Positions 56,178-64,000 of a stretch of 64,000 nucleotides of DNA are shown here, piece by piece. The stretch's first letter is position 1. Each line of letters begins with the position of its first letter. The DNA is from Devosia sp. SD17-2. Lineage in GTDB: Bacteria > Pseudomonadota > Alphaproteobacteria > Rhizobiales > Devosiaceae. The stretch covers positions 2,435,001 to 2,499,000 of the forward strand of contig NZ_CP104002.1 in assembly GCF_029201565.1 (NCBI RefSeq). Direction: 5' to 3'. The notes beneath the pieces were generated by a model that made no database searches, was not told where the DNA came from, and saw nothing but the letters and a program-made list of their open reading frames with translations. Made by a program: the position numbers and the translations under genes.

Positions 56178-57200
56178 ATGCAGAAAAAACCGGCAGCTGG
56201 CCGCACTCCCCGGATTACCATTCGCGATGTCGCTACGGATGCAGGCGTATCCGTTGCCGCTGTTTCGAAAGTCCTGCGCGATGCCTATGGCGTCAGCGAC
56301 GCCCTGCGGAAAAAGGTCCAGGCGTCGATGGACAAGCTCAACTATCGACCTTTGACCGCGGCGCGCGGATTGCGCGGCAGGACCTACACGATTGGGCTGA
56401 TCTTCCCGGATCTGCGCAATCCGTTCTTTGCCGACATATTTGCCGGAGTGAACGCAGCGCTGGAGCGAACGCAATACCAGGCGATGCAGGGGATCAGCCA
56501 TTCGGTCCACGCGCTTGTCGACGCCATGGTCGACCGGCAGATGGATGGGCTGATCCTGATCGGCCCGAACGAACAGGCCGAACGGCTGGAGGAAATCGCC
56601 GCCCGCCTCCCCCTGGTGCTGATCGGGCACCATCAGGACACCGGCCGGCATTTCGACGTGGTCAATAATGACGACCAGCTGGGTGCCCGCCTTGCGATCC
56701 GGCACCTGATCACCAATGGCTACAGCAAGATCGCCATGCTCAGCCTCGAGCAGCCGGCATCATCGGTCATCCAGCAGCGCGAGATCGGCTACCGGATGGA
56801 GATGGTGGAGCGTGGCCTAGGCGAGCAAATCAATATCGTGCGGGCGCCGCAGATGCTGCGAGATGTGCAGGTGGTGCTGCGTCGACTGCTCAACGGCCCC
56901 GATCGACCGGAGGCCATCTTCTGCTGGACCGACCTCATGGCCTTTGAGGCGATCAGCGTCGCGACCGAGCTCGGACTCTCCGTTCCGGACGATCTGGCCA
57001 TCGTTGGATATGACAATACGGTGTTCTGCGACTTCGCCCAGAACAGCCTCACCAGTATCGACCAGTCGGGGGAAATCCTGGGGCTGCAGGCGACGCGACT
57101 CCTTATCGAGCGGATCAATGGACGCAGCGAGCCGGACCAGTTCGTCGTCACCCCGCGCGTTGTCGCCCGCAGCAGCAGCGCGCGCTCGGCCAGCGAGTGA
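56178..57200 (+). CDS. LacI-family repressor of the rhamnoside locus
   Basis: 340 aa from ATG 56178 (MQKKPAAGR). Helix-turn-helix ITIRDVATDAGVSVAAVSKVLRDAYGVSDALRKKVQASMDKLNYRP, with the hinge-helix region to about 65, then a periplasmic-binding-protein-like sensor (IGLIFPDLRNPFFADIFAGV, PLVLIGHHQ, LAIVGYDNTVFCDFAQNSLTSIDQSG). It is transcribed divergently from the GH78-ABC operon and probably represses it until a rhamnose-derived ligand binds. Confidence 0.93.
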   Translation: MQKKPAAGRTPRITIRDVATDAGVSVAAVSKVLRDAYGVSDALRKKVQASMDKLNYRPLTAARGLRGRTYTIGLIFPDLRNPFFADIFAGVNAALERTQYQAMQGISHSVHALVDAMVDRQMDGLILIGPNEQAERLEEIAARLPLVLIGHHQDTGRHFDVVNNDDQLGARLAIRHLITNGYSKIAMLSLEQPASSVIQQREIGYRMEMVERGLGEQINIVRAPQMLRDVQVVLRRLLNGPDRPEAIFCWTDLMAFEAISVATELGLSVPDDLAIVGYDNTVFCDFAQNSLTSIDQSGEILGLQATRLLIERINGRSEPDQFVVTPRVVARSSSARSASE

Positions 57201-57530
57201 GGGGAGAAAAGATGGGCTCCTTAACCTCAATCAGCCTTGATTTCGCCAAAAGCGTTGACAGAGTAGGCCTTTGCGCTATGGTCCGCGCCGCAAGAGCACT
57301 GATATGCCTCCCGGCGTCACGCTTGCGTGCGCGCGGTCGCCTCAATGTTTCTGGGGCGGTGACTACAGGTTTTTCCGTGTCTGCGCCCTTACCCGTTGCG
57401 GATGTATAACCGACTTTTTGCTTTTTCATCCGCACAGGCGAATTACGCTTCGCGTTCAGGCGGAACTCGCTTTCCAGTCCGGAATGCCGACCCGAGTGTT
57501 TCGGGCGGTTTGCAACCGGAAAACCGTTGA
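57201..57530 (+). other. Long leader of the DEAD-box helicase gene; no gene seen
   Basis: 330 bp without a recognisable gene. It includes a T-rich run (about 57412-57428) followed by a GC-rich stretch before the GTG. Helicase genes of this type are often cold-controlled through long leaders. No known riboswitch or RNA family is recognised by eye. Confidence 0.4.
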
Positions 57531-59003
57531 GTGGATCGACCGACGTTGACCGACGATTTCTCCAGCCTTGGCCTTTCCAGCAAGGTTACCGATGCCGTTC
57601 TAGCGGCGGGCTATACACGCCCTACTGAAATTCAGGCCCAGGCCATTCCCCATTTGCTGGAGAAGAAGGACCTGATCGGCATTGCCCAGACCGGCACCGG
57701 CAAGACGGCGAGCTTCGTGCTGCCGATGCTGACGCTGCTGGAAAATGGCCGCGCCCGGGCCCGCATGCCCCGCACTCTCATTCTCGAACCGACGCGCGAA
57801 CTCGCTGCCCAGGTCTCCGAGAACTTCGAGAAGTACGGCAAGAACCACCGTCTGACGATGGCCCTGATCATCGGCGGCGTGTCGTTTGAAGACCAGAACA
57901 AGAAGCTCGACCGCGGTGTGGACGTGCTGATCGCGACCCCTGGGCGCCTGCTCGACCAGATCGAGCGCGGCAAGATCATGCTGAACGGCGTCGAGATCCT
58001 CGTGATCGACGAGGCCGACCGCATGCTGGACATGGGCTTCATCGATGACATCGAAAAGATCGTCAATCGCCTGCCGCCCCGTCGCCAGACCATGCTGTTC
58101 TCGGCAACCATGGACGGGCAGATCGAGAAGCTGACCAAGAAGTTCCTCAAGGATCCCGTGCACGTGCAGGTGTCCCGTGCGGCTTCGACTGCCGACACCA
58201 TCGACCAGAAGCTGGTCAAGGTTTCGTCCAAGCCTGACGAAAAGCGCGCGGCGCTGCGGGAGCGGATCCGCGCCTCCGAAGGCCTGACCAACGCCATCAT
58301 CTTCTGCAATCGCAAGCGCGACGTAGCGACCCTCGCCCGCTCGCTCGAACGCCACGGCTTTTCGGCCGGTGCGCTCCATGGCGACATGGACCAGAAGAGC
58401 CGCATGGAAACGCTCGACGCCTTCAAGGGCGATCGACTGACCCTGCTGGTCGCCAGTGACGTTGCTGCCCGCGGCCTCGACATCCCGGCCGTGAGCCACG
58501 TGTTCAATTTCGACGTGCCCGTGCACGCGGAAGACTATGTGCACCGAATCGGCCGCACCGGTCGCGCAGGCCGTTCCGGCGTGGCCTATACCCTGGTCAG
58601 CTCGGCCGACAGCAAGCATCTCGACGCCATTCTGAAGCTGATCGAAAAGCCGATCGAATGGCTAGAGGTTGCAGCACCGCAAACCGCGCGTGCCGCGGCC
58701 GAAGCCGCGAGTGAAAGCGACGTGGAAAGCACCGGCACCGAGCGCCGCAAGCGGCCATCGCGGCGGCGCACCAAGGCGGATGCAGCTCAGGTTCAGGCTC
58801 CTGCTTCGGCTTCGGCACCTGCGGCTGCTGTCACTACGCCCGAGCCCGAAGTCGTACGGGTCGAACAGACAGCGCCAAGTTCGAACAGCCGGCGTCGTCC
58901 GGCAAAGCGACCAGAAGAAAGCACATCATCCGACACGTCCGCCTTTGGCGACGCCGGACCGATTCCTGCATTTCTTCTTCGTCCGACTCGCTTATCAGAG
59001 TAG
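57531..59003 (+). CDS. DEAD-box RNA helicase, RhlE type
   Basis: 490 aa, GTG start. All motifs are present: Q motif (FSSLGLSSKVTDAVLAAGYTRPTEIQAQAIP), I AQTGTGKT, Ia PTRELAAQ, Ib TPGRLLD, II VIDEADRMLDMGF, III SAT, IV IIFCNRK, V DVAARGLDIP, VI HRIGRTGRAG. The tail (about 380-490) is disordered, with an Arg/Lys block (RRKRPSRRRTK) for RNA binding. It unwinds structured RNA in ribosome assembly or decay, perhaps alongside RNase E. Confidence 0.95.
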   Translation: MDRPTLTDDFSSLGLSSKVTDAVLAAGYTRPTEIQAQAIPHLLEKKDLIGIAQTGTGKTASFVLPMLTLLENGRARARMPRTLILEPTRELAAQVSENFEKYGKNHRLTMALIIGGVSFEDQNKKLDRGVDVLIATPGRLLDQIERGKIMLNGVEILVIDEADRMLDMGFIDDIEKIVNRLPPRRQTMLFSATMDGQIEKLTKKFLKDPVHVQVSRAASTADTIDQKLVKVSSKPDEKRAALRERIRASEGLTNAIIFCNRKRDVATLARSLERHGFSAGALHGDMDQKSRMETLDAFKGDRLTLLVASDVAARGLDIPAVSHVFNFDVPVHAEDYVHRIGRTGRAGRSGVAYTLVSSADSKHLDAILKLIEKPIEWLEVAAPQTARAAAEAASESDVESTGTERRKRPSRRRTKADAAQVQAPASASAPAAAVTTPEPEVVRVEQTAPSSNSRRRPAKRPEESTSSDTSAFGDAGPIPAFLLRPTRLSE

Positions 59004-59129
59004 ATAAGCGAGCAAGTATATTGGGGGCCGCGGTCAATACTGTTGTGAACGCGACACCCGCGTTCAGCAGTAGACGGCGGGGGATATATTTGCTCTACCT
59101 TCTCAGCCAGACGCTGGGGGGCCGGTTAC

Positions 59130-60209
59130 GTGGGGAAGTCTGTGGCCGATCACGAGTTCGAACGCGCTTTGGCCTATGGCCTGTCAGCACTCGACTTGCT
59201 GAAGCGGGGCAGTATTCCCCCCTACCCCCAATTCTATGAACTCCTCTACACATATGCGACCGGTGTAAACCCGGCGCTGAACAACCGCATCAATGCGATC
59301 TTCGCCAGCGGACAGGCGCCGACGACCACTCTGGCCGAAACCCTCTACGAAGAGTTCCTCCGCTCGGACGTCAACGACCGCATGTCCATGGTGTCCCAGC
59401 GGATGCACGTCCGCATCCAGGACGTGCATGACGCAATCGATACGGCCATGGCCACGGCGAACGCTTATTCCGGTTCCCTGCAATCTGCGCAGGGCGATCT
59501 GGAACGGGCGATCAGCGCCGAGGATTTGCAGATCCTTGCCGCGCGCCTGTTGACCGAAACGCGGCGCATGCAGGATACCAACCGAACCCTGGAGCAGAAG
59601 CTCGAAGCCTCTCGCGAGGACATTGCGGCGCTGCAGCGAGACCTCGACGATGTCCGGCGCGAGTCGCTGCTCGATCCGCTGACCAAGATTGCCAACCGCA
59701 AGAGTTTTGACGATGGCCTGCGCGAGGCGGTTTCCGACGCCCGGCAATCGGGCAATCCGCTGTGCCTGATCCTGGCGGATATCGATCACTTCAAGTCGTT
59801 CAACGACCGGTTCGGCCACCAGACCGGTGACCAGGTGTTGCGGCTGGTGGCGATGACCTTCAAGTCCAACATCAAGGGCCGCGATATTGCGGCGCGTTAT
59901 GGCGGCGAAGAGTTCGTTGCGGTGCTACCCTCGACCGACCTCAAGGGCGCATCAATCGTGGCCGAAAATATCCGCCAGGCCATTCACGCCAAGGAACTGC
60001 TCAAGCGCTCGACCAATGAGAAGCTGGGACGCATCACCGCGTCGTTCGGCATTGCCCTGTTCCGGTCGAACGAAAGCTCCGGGGCCTTCTTCGAGCGCGC
60101 CGACCGCTGCCTCTATGCGGCCAAGCATGCCGGCCGCAACCGCGTGGTCACTGAGGAAACCTACGAGGCCGTCCTCGAGGATATCCGGACCGGCGTCTCG
60201 GCCGCCTAA
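59130..60209 (+). CDS. Diguanylate cyclase (GGDEF) with helical N-terminus
   Basis: 359 aa, GTG start at 59130. N-terminal half is helical (KRGSIPPYPQFYELLYTYATG; a coiled coil about 135-190, NRTLEQKLEASREDIAALQRDLDDV). C-terminal GGDEF domain with DPLTKIANRKSFDD, LADIDHFKSFNDRFGH and the active site GGEEF. The inhibitory I-site is not canonical: Lys stands where RxxD has Arg (KGRD). It should make c-di-GMP in the cytosol. The helical part resembles the N-terminal region seen in alphaproteobacterial cyclases near rhlE-like genes. Confidence 0.93.
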   Translation: MGKSVADHEFERALAYGLSALDLLKRGSIPPYPQFYELLYTYATGVNPALNNRINAIFASGQAPTTTLAETLYEEFLRSDVNDRMSMVSQRMHVRIQDVHDAIDTAMATANAYSGSLQSAQGDLERAISAEDLQILAARLLTETRRMQDTNRTLEQKLEASREDIAALQRDLDDVRRESLLDPLTKIANRKSFDDGLREAVSDARQSGNPLCLILADIDHFKSFNDRFGHQTGDQVLRLVAMTFKSNIKGRDIAARYGGEEFVAVLPSTDLKGASIVAENIRQAIHAKELLKRSTNEKLGRITASFGIALFRSNESSGAFFERADRCLYAAKHAGRNRVVTEETYEAVLEDIRTGVSAA

Positions 60210-60433
60210 GCTTTTCGGTAGGCGCGCTAAACGGCGTGGAGGGATGTCGTACGTCCCGGACGAGCTGAGCCCAGCCAATCCCCAAAGCCGCCTTGCCTTG
60301 GCGTGGATCACCCGGACAAGCGGGGTGATGTCGACGAACCACAGCTTCCTGAAGTTGGAAGGTCGGTCACGCTTCCCCATGCGTCCGGCATGAAGTCGGC
60401 GTGCTGTTGCCGCTCCCTCAGGCTGCTGGGCGG

Positions 60434-61714
60434 CTAACCGTCCGGCTGAAGCTCGACCCCGAGGCCGGCCAGCATGGTCCAATAATCCGGATAGGTTTTG
60501 CCTGTGCAGGCCGGATCGAGAATAACGATGTTGTGCACCAGCAAACCGGCCAGCGCAAAGCTCATGGCGATGCGGTGATCGTGGTAGGTTTCGATCTTGA
60601 TCCGCGAGTTCCGTCCGGAAAGCTGGGAGGCAAGGGCCGGATCGGACGCGACGATGAGGTCATCGCCCTCTTCGGTCGCGAGACCGGGCAGGATGCGATT
60701 GAGTTCATTGGCGACGGCGCGGATGCGGTCGGTTTCCTTGACGCGTAGATTGGCAATGCCGACGAAGCGCACGGGGCGGTTGTTGAAGGCCGCGACAACC
60801 GCCATGGTCGGAACCGCGTCCTGCATCTGCGAGCCGTCGATGATCTCGGGCATGTTGGGGAATGACGCGATGATGGCCTGGGCGGCAGCATCAGGCTGGG
60901 TGAAGGCGTCGGCTGAGACGCCGAGGTCGATCTTGCCGCCCGTCAGCGCCTCGATGCCCCAGAGATAGGTGGCGGCAGAAGCGTCGGGTTCGATATGGAA
61001 ATCAGTAGCCTTATAGCCCGTCGGCTGGACCAGCCAGGCGCCTTCGCCGTTCTCGGTGACATCGGCGCCAAAGGCGCGCATGGCGGCGATGGTGAGATCG
61101 ACATAGCCGCGCGCCCCGATGTCCTTTCCGGCAAGGGCAATCTCAATGGGGCCATCGCCGAAGGGGGCGGCCATCAGCAGGGCCGACACATATTGACTTG
61201 AGAGCGACGCGTCGATCTCGACCCGGCCCTTGCCGAAGCGGCCCGTGCCCCGGATGGTGACAGGTGGGCAGCCGGTGGGGCTCTCGGCGTCGATGCCGAG
61301 CTGGTTGAGGGCATCGACCAGCGGACGGATCGGGCGGAGGCGCATGTCCTCGTCGCCGTCAACGATGACGGTGCCATCAATGGTCGCAACGGCGGCCGTC
61401 AGGAAGCGGGTGGCCGTGCCGGCATTGCCGAGAGACAGAGGCGCGGCGGGCGCCGTGAGGCGGCCAACGCTGGTGACGAGAAAGCTCGTCGCATCCGGCT
61501 CGGTGATCTCGACGCCCATCTCCCGGAGGGCCTTGGCCATCAGCACGGTGTCCTTGCTCTTCAAGGCACCGGTCAGGCGGCTCGTGCCCTTCGCGAGGGC
61601 CGCGAGGAGCAAGGCGCGATTGGTAATCGACTTGCTGCCGGGCGGCGAAACGCGGCCCGAAAGCGGACGATTGGGCGGGACGATGGCGTAGGCGGGAGGG
61701 AGAGCGTTTGGCAT
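60434..61714 (-). CDS. aroA: 3-phosphoshikimate 1-carboxyvinyltransferase (EPSP synthase)
   Basis: Sixth step of the shikimate pathway, cytosolic, 426 aa. Motifs: PPGSKSITNRALLLAALAKG (phosphate binding), LGNAGTATRFL (PEP/glyphosate loop), MRLRPIRPLVDAL, and the C-terminal TYHDHRIAMSFALAG and VKETDRIRAVANEL. Not linked to aroQ here. A 224-bp gap without a recognisable gene separates it from the GGDEF gene. Confidence 0.97.
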   Translation of the reverse strand: MPNALPPAYAIVPPNRPLSGRVSPPGSKSITNRALLLAALAKGTSRLTGALKSKDTVLMAKALREMGVEITEPDATSFLVTSVGRLTAPAAPLSLGNAGTATRFLTAAVATIDGTVIVDGDEDMRLRPIRPLVDALNQLGIDAESPTGCPPVTIRGTGRFGKGRVEIDASLSSQYVSALLMAAPFGDGPIEIALAGKDIGARGYVDLTIAAMRAFGADVTENGEGAWLVQPTGYKATDFHIEPDASAATYLWGIEALTGGKIDLGVSADAFTQPDAAAQAIIASFPNMPEIIDGSQMQDAVPTMAVVAAFNNRPVRFVGIANLRVKETDRIRAVANELNRILPGLATEEGDDLIVASDPALASQLSGRNSRIKIETYHDHRIAMSFALAGLLVHNIVILDPACTGKTYPDYWTMLAGLGVELQPDG

Positions 61715-61769
61715 GGTGTCGTGTTAGGACAAACCGTCGCGGGTGGCAATTGGGGAGTTTCTTGGAGTA

Positions 61770-61878
61770 CCCCCACCCAACCTCCCCCTGACAGGAGGAG
61801 GGGTCTTTCCGTGGCTCAACGGATATCGCAGCAAACTCGATCGATCCCTCCCCCTGCTTAGGAGAAGGCCAGGAGGGG
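61770..61878. repeat. Two small palindromic GC-rich repeats
   Basis: CCCCCACCCAACCTCCCC and AGGAGGAGGGG (61770-61803) form one hairpin unit; a second related unit CCTCCCCCTG with AGGAGGGG follows at 61848-61878. A third lies at 63966-64000. They look like dispersed short palindromes common between genes in this group; they may act as terminators or transcript ends. Confidence 0.65.
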
Positions 61879-61885
61879 ATAAAAC

Positions 61886-62266
61886 TCAGGCCCCTGCCCG
61901 GGCTTCGGCGAGGGCCTTGAGGTCTGCTGCGGCGAGCGTGACGCTTTCGCCGCAACCGCACGCGCCGGTCTGGTTGGGGTTCTTGAAGGTGAAGCTCGAG
62001 CCCATTTTCGACTGCTCGAAATCCATCACCGTGCCGAGGAGATACATGGTGGCCTTGGGATCGACCCAGACATTGACGCCCTTGTCCTCGACATGGTCAT
62101 CGCCGGCGATCGGCTGCTCGACATAATCCATGGTGTAGGAGACGCCAGCGCAGCCGGCATTCTTGATGCCGACGCGCAGGCCCACGACGGGCGTGTCCGA
62201 ATCCTCGATGATCTCGGTGATGCGCTCGGCAGCGGCATCGGTCAGCGACATGATCTTGAAGGGCAT
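61886..62266 (-). CDS. sufA: A-type Fe-S cluster carrier SufA/ErpA
   Basis: 126 aa from ATG 62266 (MPFKIMSLTD); an earlier GTG overlaps the AAGGTGG ribosome-binding site. The three cluster-binding cysteines are present: NAGCAGVSY (first) and GACGCGES (last two). It passes Fe-S clusters from the SufBCD scaffold to target enzymes. Last gene of the suf run. Confidence 0.95.
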   Translation of the reverse strand: MPFKIMSLTDAAAERITEIIEDSDTPVVGLRVGIKNAGCAGVSYTMDYVEQPIAGDDHVEDKGVNVWVDPKATMYLLGTVMDFEQSKMGSSFTFKNPNQTGACGCGESVTLAAADLKALAEARAGA

Positions 62267-62321
62267 GGACAGGTCCACCTTTTATCGGCGTTTCACGATA
62301 TATAGGACGAAACGCGCGGGA

Positions 62322-62708
62322 TTACCACCAGTTCAGCGCGACCTGGGCTTCTTCGCTCATGCGGGTCGCGTCCCACGGGGGATCGAAGACCATGTTGACG
62401 GTGACGTCCTGGATGCCTTCTACGCTGCGGGCGGCGTTTTCCACCCAGCCGGGCATTTCGCCGGCAACCGGACAGCCGGGAGCGGTCAGGGTCATGTCGA
62501 TGGTGAGGTTGCGGTCGTCATCGAGGTCGACCTTGTAGATCAGGCCCAACTCATAGATATCGACCGGGATTTCCGGGTCATAGACGGTCTTGAGCGCACC
62601 GATCAGCTCGGTGGTGATGCGCTCGACCTCACCTTCCGGAAGCGTGGCCGGCATGGTGGGCGTGATGCGAACGTCTTCCGGCGAAGCAGTTGTGTTTTCG
62701 TCTGTCAT
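62322..62708 (-). CDS. sufT: SUF-associated MIP18/DUF59 protein SufT
   Basis: 128 aa. The DUF59 core: LIGALKTVYDPEIPVDIYELGLIYKVDLDDDRNLTIDMTLTAPGCPVAGEMPGWVENAARSVEGIQDVTVNMVFDPPWD, including the conserved TAPGCP cysteine. It helps Fe-S cluster maturation or transfer. It lies 12 bp after sufS and before sufA. Confidence 0.95.
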   Translation of the reverse strand: MTDENTTASPEDVRITPTMPATLPEGEVERITTELIGALKTVYDPEIPVDIYELGLIYKVDLDDDRNLTIDMTLTAPGCPVAGEMPGWVENAARSVEGIQDVTVNMVFDPPWDATRMSEEAQVALNWW

Positions 62709-62720
62709 TTCCGTCTCGCC

Positions 62721-63941
62721 TTATGCGAAAAATTTCTGGGCGCGCTCGAGGCCATCGACCAGCGCATCCACATCGTCCTTGCCATTATATAGGGCGAGGG
62801 AGGCCCGGCAGGTAGAGGTGACGCCAAATCGCTTGAGCAGGGGCTGGGCGCAATGGGTGCCGGCGCGAACGGCGATGCCGTAGCGGTCGAGGATGGTGGC
62901 GACGTCGTGGGCGTGAGCCCCGGCGACCTCGAAGGAGAAGATGCCACCCTTGCCCGGCGCGGTGCCGATCATGCGCAGGGAGTTGATCCGGCTCAGCTTT
63001 TCGCGGGCGTATTCTGCAGTCTCGGCCTCGTGGGCTTCGATGGCGTCGCGGCCGAGGGTTTCCATGTAGTCGAGCGCGGCGCCGAGGCCGATCGCCTGCA
63101 CGATGGGCGGCGTGCCGGCCTCGAAACGATGGGGCGGCTCATTATAGGTGACGCCCTCGAGGGTGACCGTCTCGATCATCTCGCCGCCGCCCTGATAGGG
63201 CTGCATTTCGGCAAGGAGATCGTATTTGCCGTAGAGCACGCCGATGCCGGTGGGGCCGTAAAGCTTGTGGCCGGTCATGATGTAGAAATCGGCGTCGAGG
63301 TCGCGAACATCCACCTTGGTGTGGACAGCGCCCTGCGATCCGTCGATCAGGACGGGAATTCCCTTTGCATGAGCAATCGCGATCAAGTCCTTGATCGGAT
63401 TGATGGTTCCCAGCACGTTCGACATGTGGGTGATGGCGACGATGCGGGTCCTGTCGGTCAGCGCCTGCTCGAAGGCGGCGAGATCGAGGCTGCCATCATC
63501 CTTGACGTCGACCCACTTGATCACCGCGCCCTTGCGCTCGCGATGGAAGTGCCAGGGCACGATATTGGAGTGGTGCTCCATGATCGTGGTGACGATCTCG
63601 TCGCCCTCGCTGATGCGCGGACCGGCAAAGGACTGGGCGACGAGGTTGATCGCCTCGGTGGCCGAGCGGGTGAAGATGATCTCTTGGACGCGACCGGCAT
63701 TGAGGAAGCGCCGGACGCTTTCGCGGCCGCCCTCATAGGCCTCGGTGGCGCGGTTGGCGAGCGTGTGCAAGCCACGGTGAACATTGGCGTATTCGTGCCG
63801 GAAGGCATAATCCATCCGGTCGAGGACCTGGACCGGCTTCTGTGCCGAGGCGCCGCTGTCGAGATAGACCAGGCGGTGGCCATGGATCTGCTCGGACAGG
63901 ATCGGGAAGTCGGCGCGGACTTTATTGAGGTCGAAGGTCAT
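62721..63941 (-). CDS. sufS: Cysteine desulfurase SufS
   Basis: 406 aa, PLP enzyme that takes sulfur from cysteine for Fe-S assembly. The PLP Lys is in MTGHKLYGPTGIGVLYG (about residue 226), and the active-site Cys lies in GIAVRAGTHCAQPLLKRFG (about 364), the class II SufS form. Upstream genes of the suf operon lie beyond the window edge. Confidence 0.97.
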   Translation of the reverse strand: MTFDLNKVRADFPILSEQIHGHRLVYLDSGASAQKPVQVLDRMDYAFRHEYANVHRGLHTLANRATEAYEGGRESVRRFLNAGRVQEIIFTRSATEAINLVAQSFAGPRISEGDEIVTTIMEHHSNIVPWHFHRERKGAVIKWVDVKDDGSLDLAAFEQALTDRTRIVAITHMSNVLGTINPIKDLIAIAHAKGIPVLIDGSQGAVHTKVDVRDLDADFYIMTGHKLYGPTGIGVLYGKYDLLAEMQPYQGGGEMIETVTLEGVTYNEPPHRFEAGTPPIVQAIGLGAALDYMETLGRDAIEAHEAETAEYAREKLSRINSLRMIGTAPGKGGIFSFEVAGAHAHDVATILDRYGIAVRAGTHCAQPLLKRFGVTSTCRASLALYNGKDDVDALVDGLERAQKFFA

Positions 63942-63954
63942 CTACGTCTGGTCC

Positions 63955-64000
63955 TCGTGGAGGAGCCCCCCACCCTTGATCCCTCCCCACGAGGGGGAGG
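63955..64000. repeat. Small palindromic repeat at the window edge
   Basis: CCCCCCACCCTTGATC, then CCTCCCC and GGGGGAGG, related to the repeats at 61770-61878. It lies upstream of sufS and is cut by the window end. Confidence 0.55.

Noticed and set aside
60210..60433. Possible gene on the minus strand between the GGDEF gene and aroA
   Set aside because: A short frame with some protein-like segments, but no start, family or frame support; left as an unexplained gap.

Overview
The window is GC-rich bacterial chromosome from an alphaproteobacterium, most likely Hyphomicrobiales and probably Devosia or a close relative. The indications are the order aroQ-accB-accC-aat-(DUF2155)-(NDUFA12), an RNase E with an acidic insertion in its S1 domain, a B12-dependent class II ribonucleotide reductase, and the sufS-sufT-sufA order. 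The genus is inferred from gene content; no rRNA or tRNA gene lies in the window.

Bases 1 to about 11326 are a genomic island of different composition. It has a tyrosine integrase split by an IS256-family element with an 8-bp target duplication, and a run of small exported proteins, one broken at codon 3 by an IS3-family (IS2-group) element with a 5-bp duplication. A second part carries a DUF3578-HNH (type IV restriction-like) protein, a frameshifted polymerase-palm-like protein and a degenerate RNase H-like protein. Bases 1-42 are repeated inverted at 5843-5884, and 5916-6481 are repeated inverted at 10761-11326 (566 bp). The segment 6481-5843, read on the minus strand, has the layout expected of the island's circular junction (right end, att core, left end).

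Bases 11500 to 33000 are mostly housekeeping: cell wall (mrcA, amiC), RNase E, a receiver-like regulator, an aminotransferase, a DsbA-like thioredoxin, shikimate and fatty-acid genes (aroQ, accB, accC), aat, an APH(3')-like kinase with a GyrI-like protein placed inside an otherwise conserved order, DUF2155 and NDUFA12, an MFS exporter and nrdJ. The nrdJ leader has clustered GANTC sites and DnaA-box-like sequences.

Bases 33000 to 57200 are transport and accessory metabolism. There are two paralogous rhamnoside-utilisation loci. The complete one (49377-57200) has a CUT1 ABC transporter, a GH78 alpha-L-rhamnosidase and a LacI regulator. The partial one (34063-37748) has only a binding protein and a GH78 gene stopped by one amber codon. 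Between them are an oppBCDFA peptide importer, small stress or unknown genes, a cyclophilin, a GreA-like factor, an MFS transporter and an MFS fragment.

Bases 57500 to 64000 carry a DEAD-box RNA helicase, a GGDEF protein, aroA and the sufS-sufT-sufA end of the Fe-S assembly operon, with small palindromic repeats in the gaps. The most unusual part is 5843-11326.
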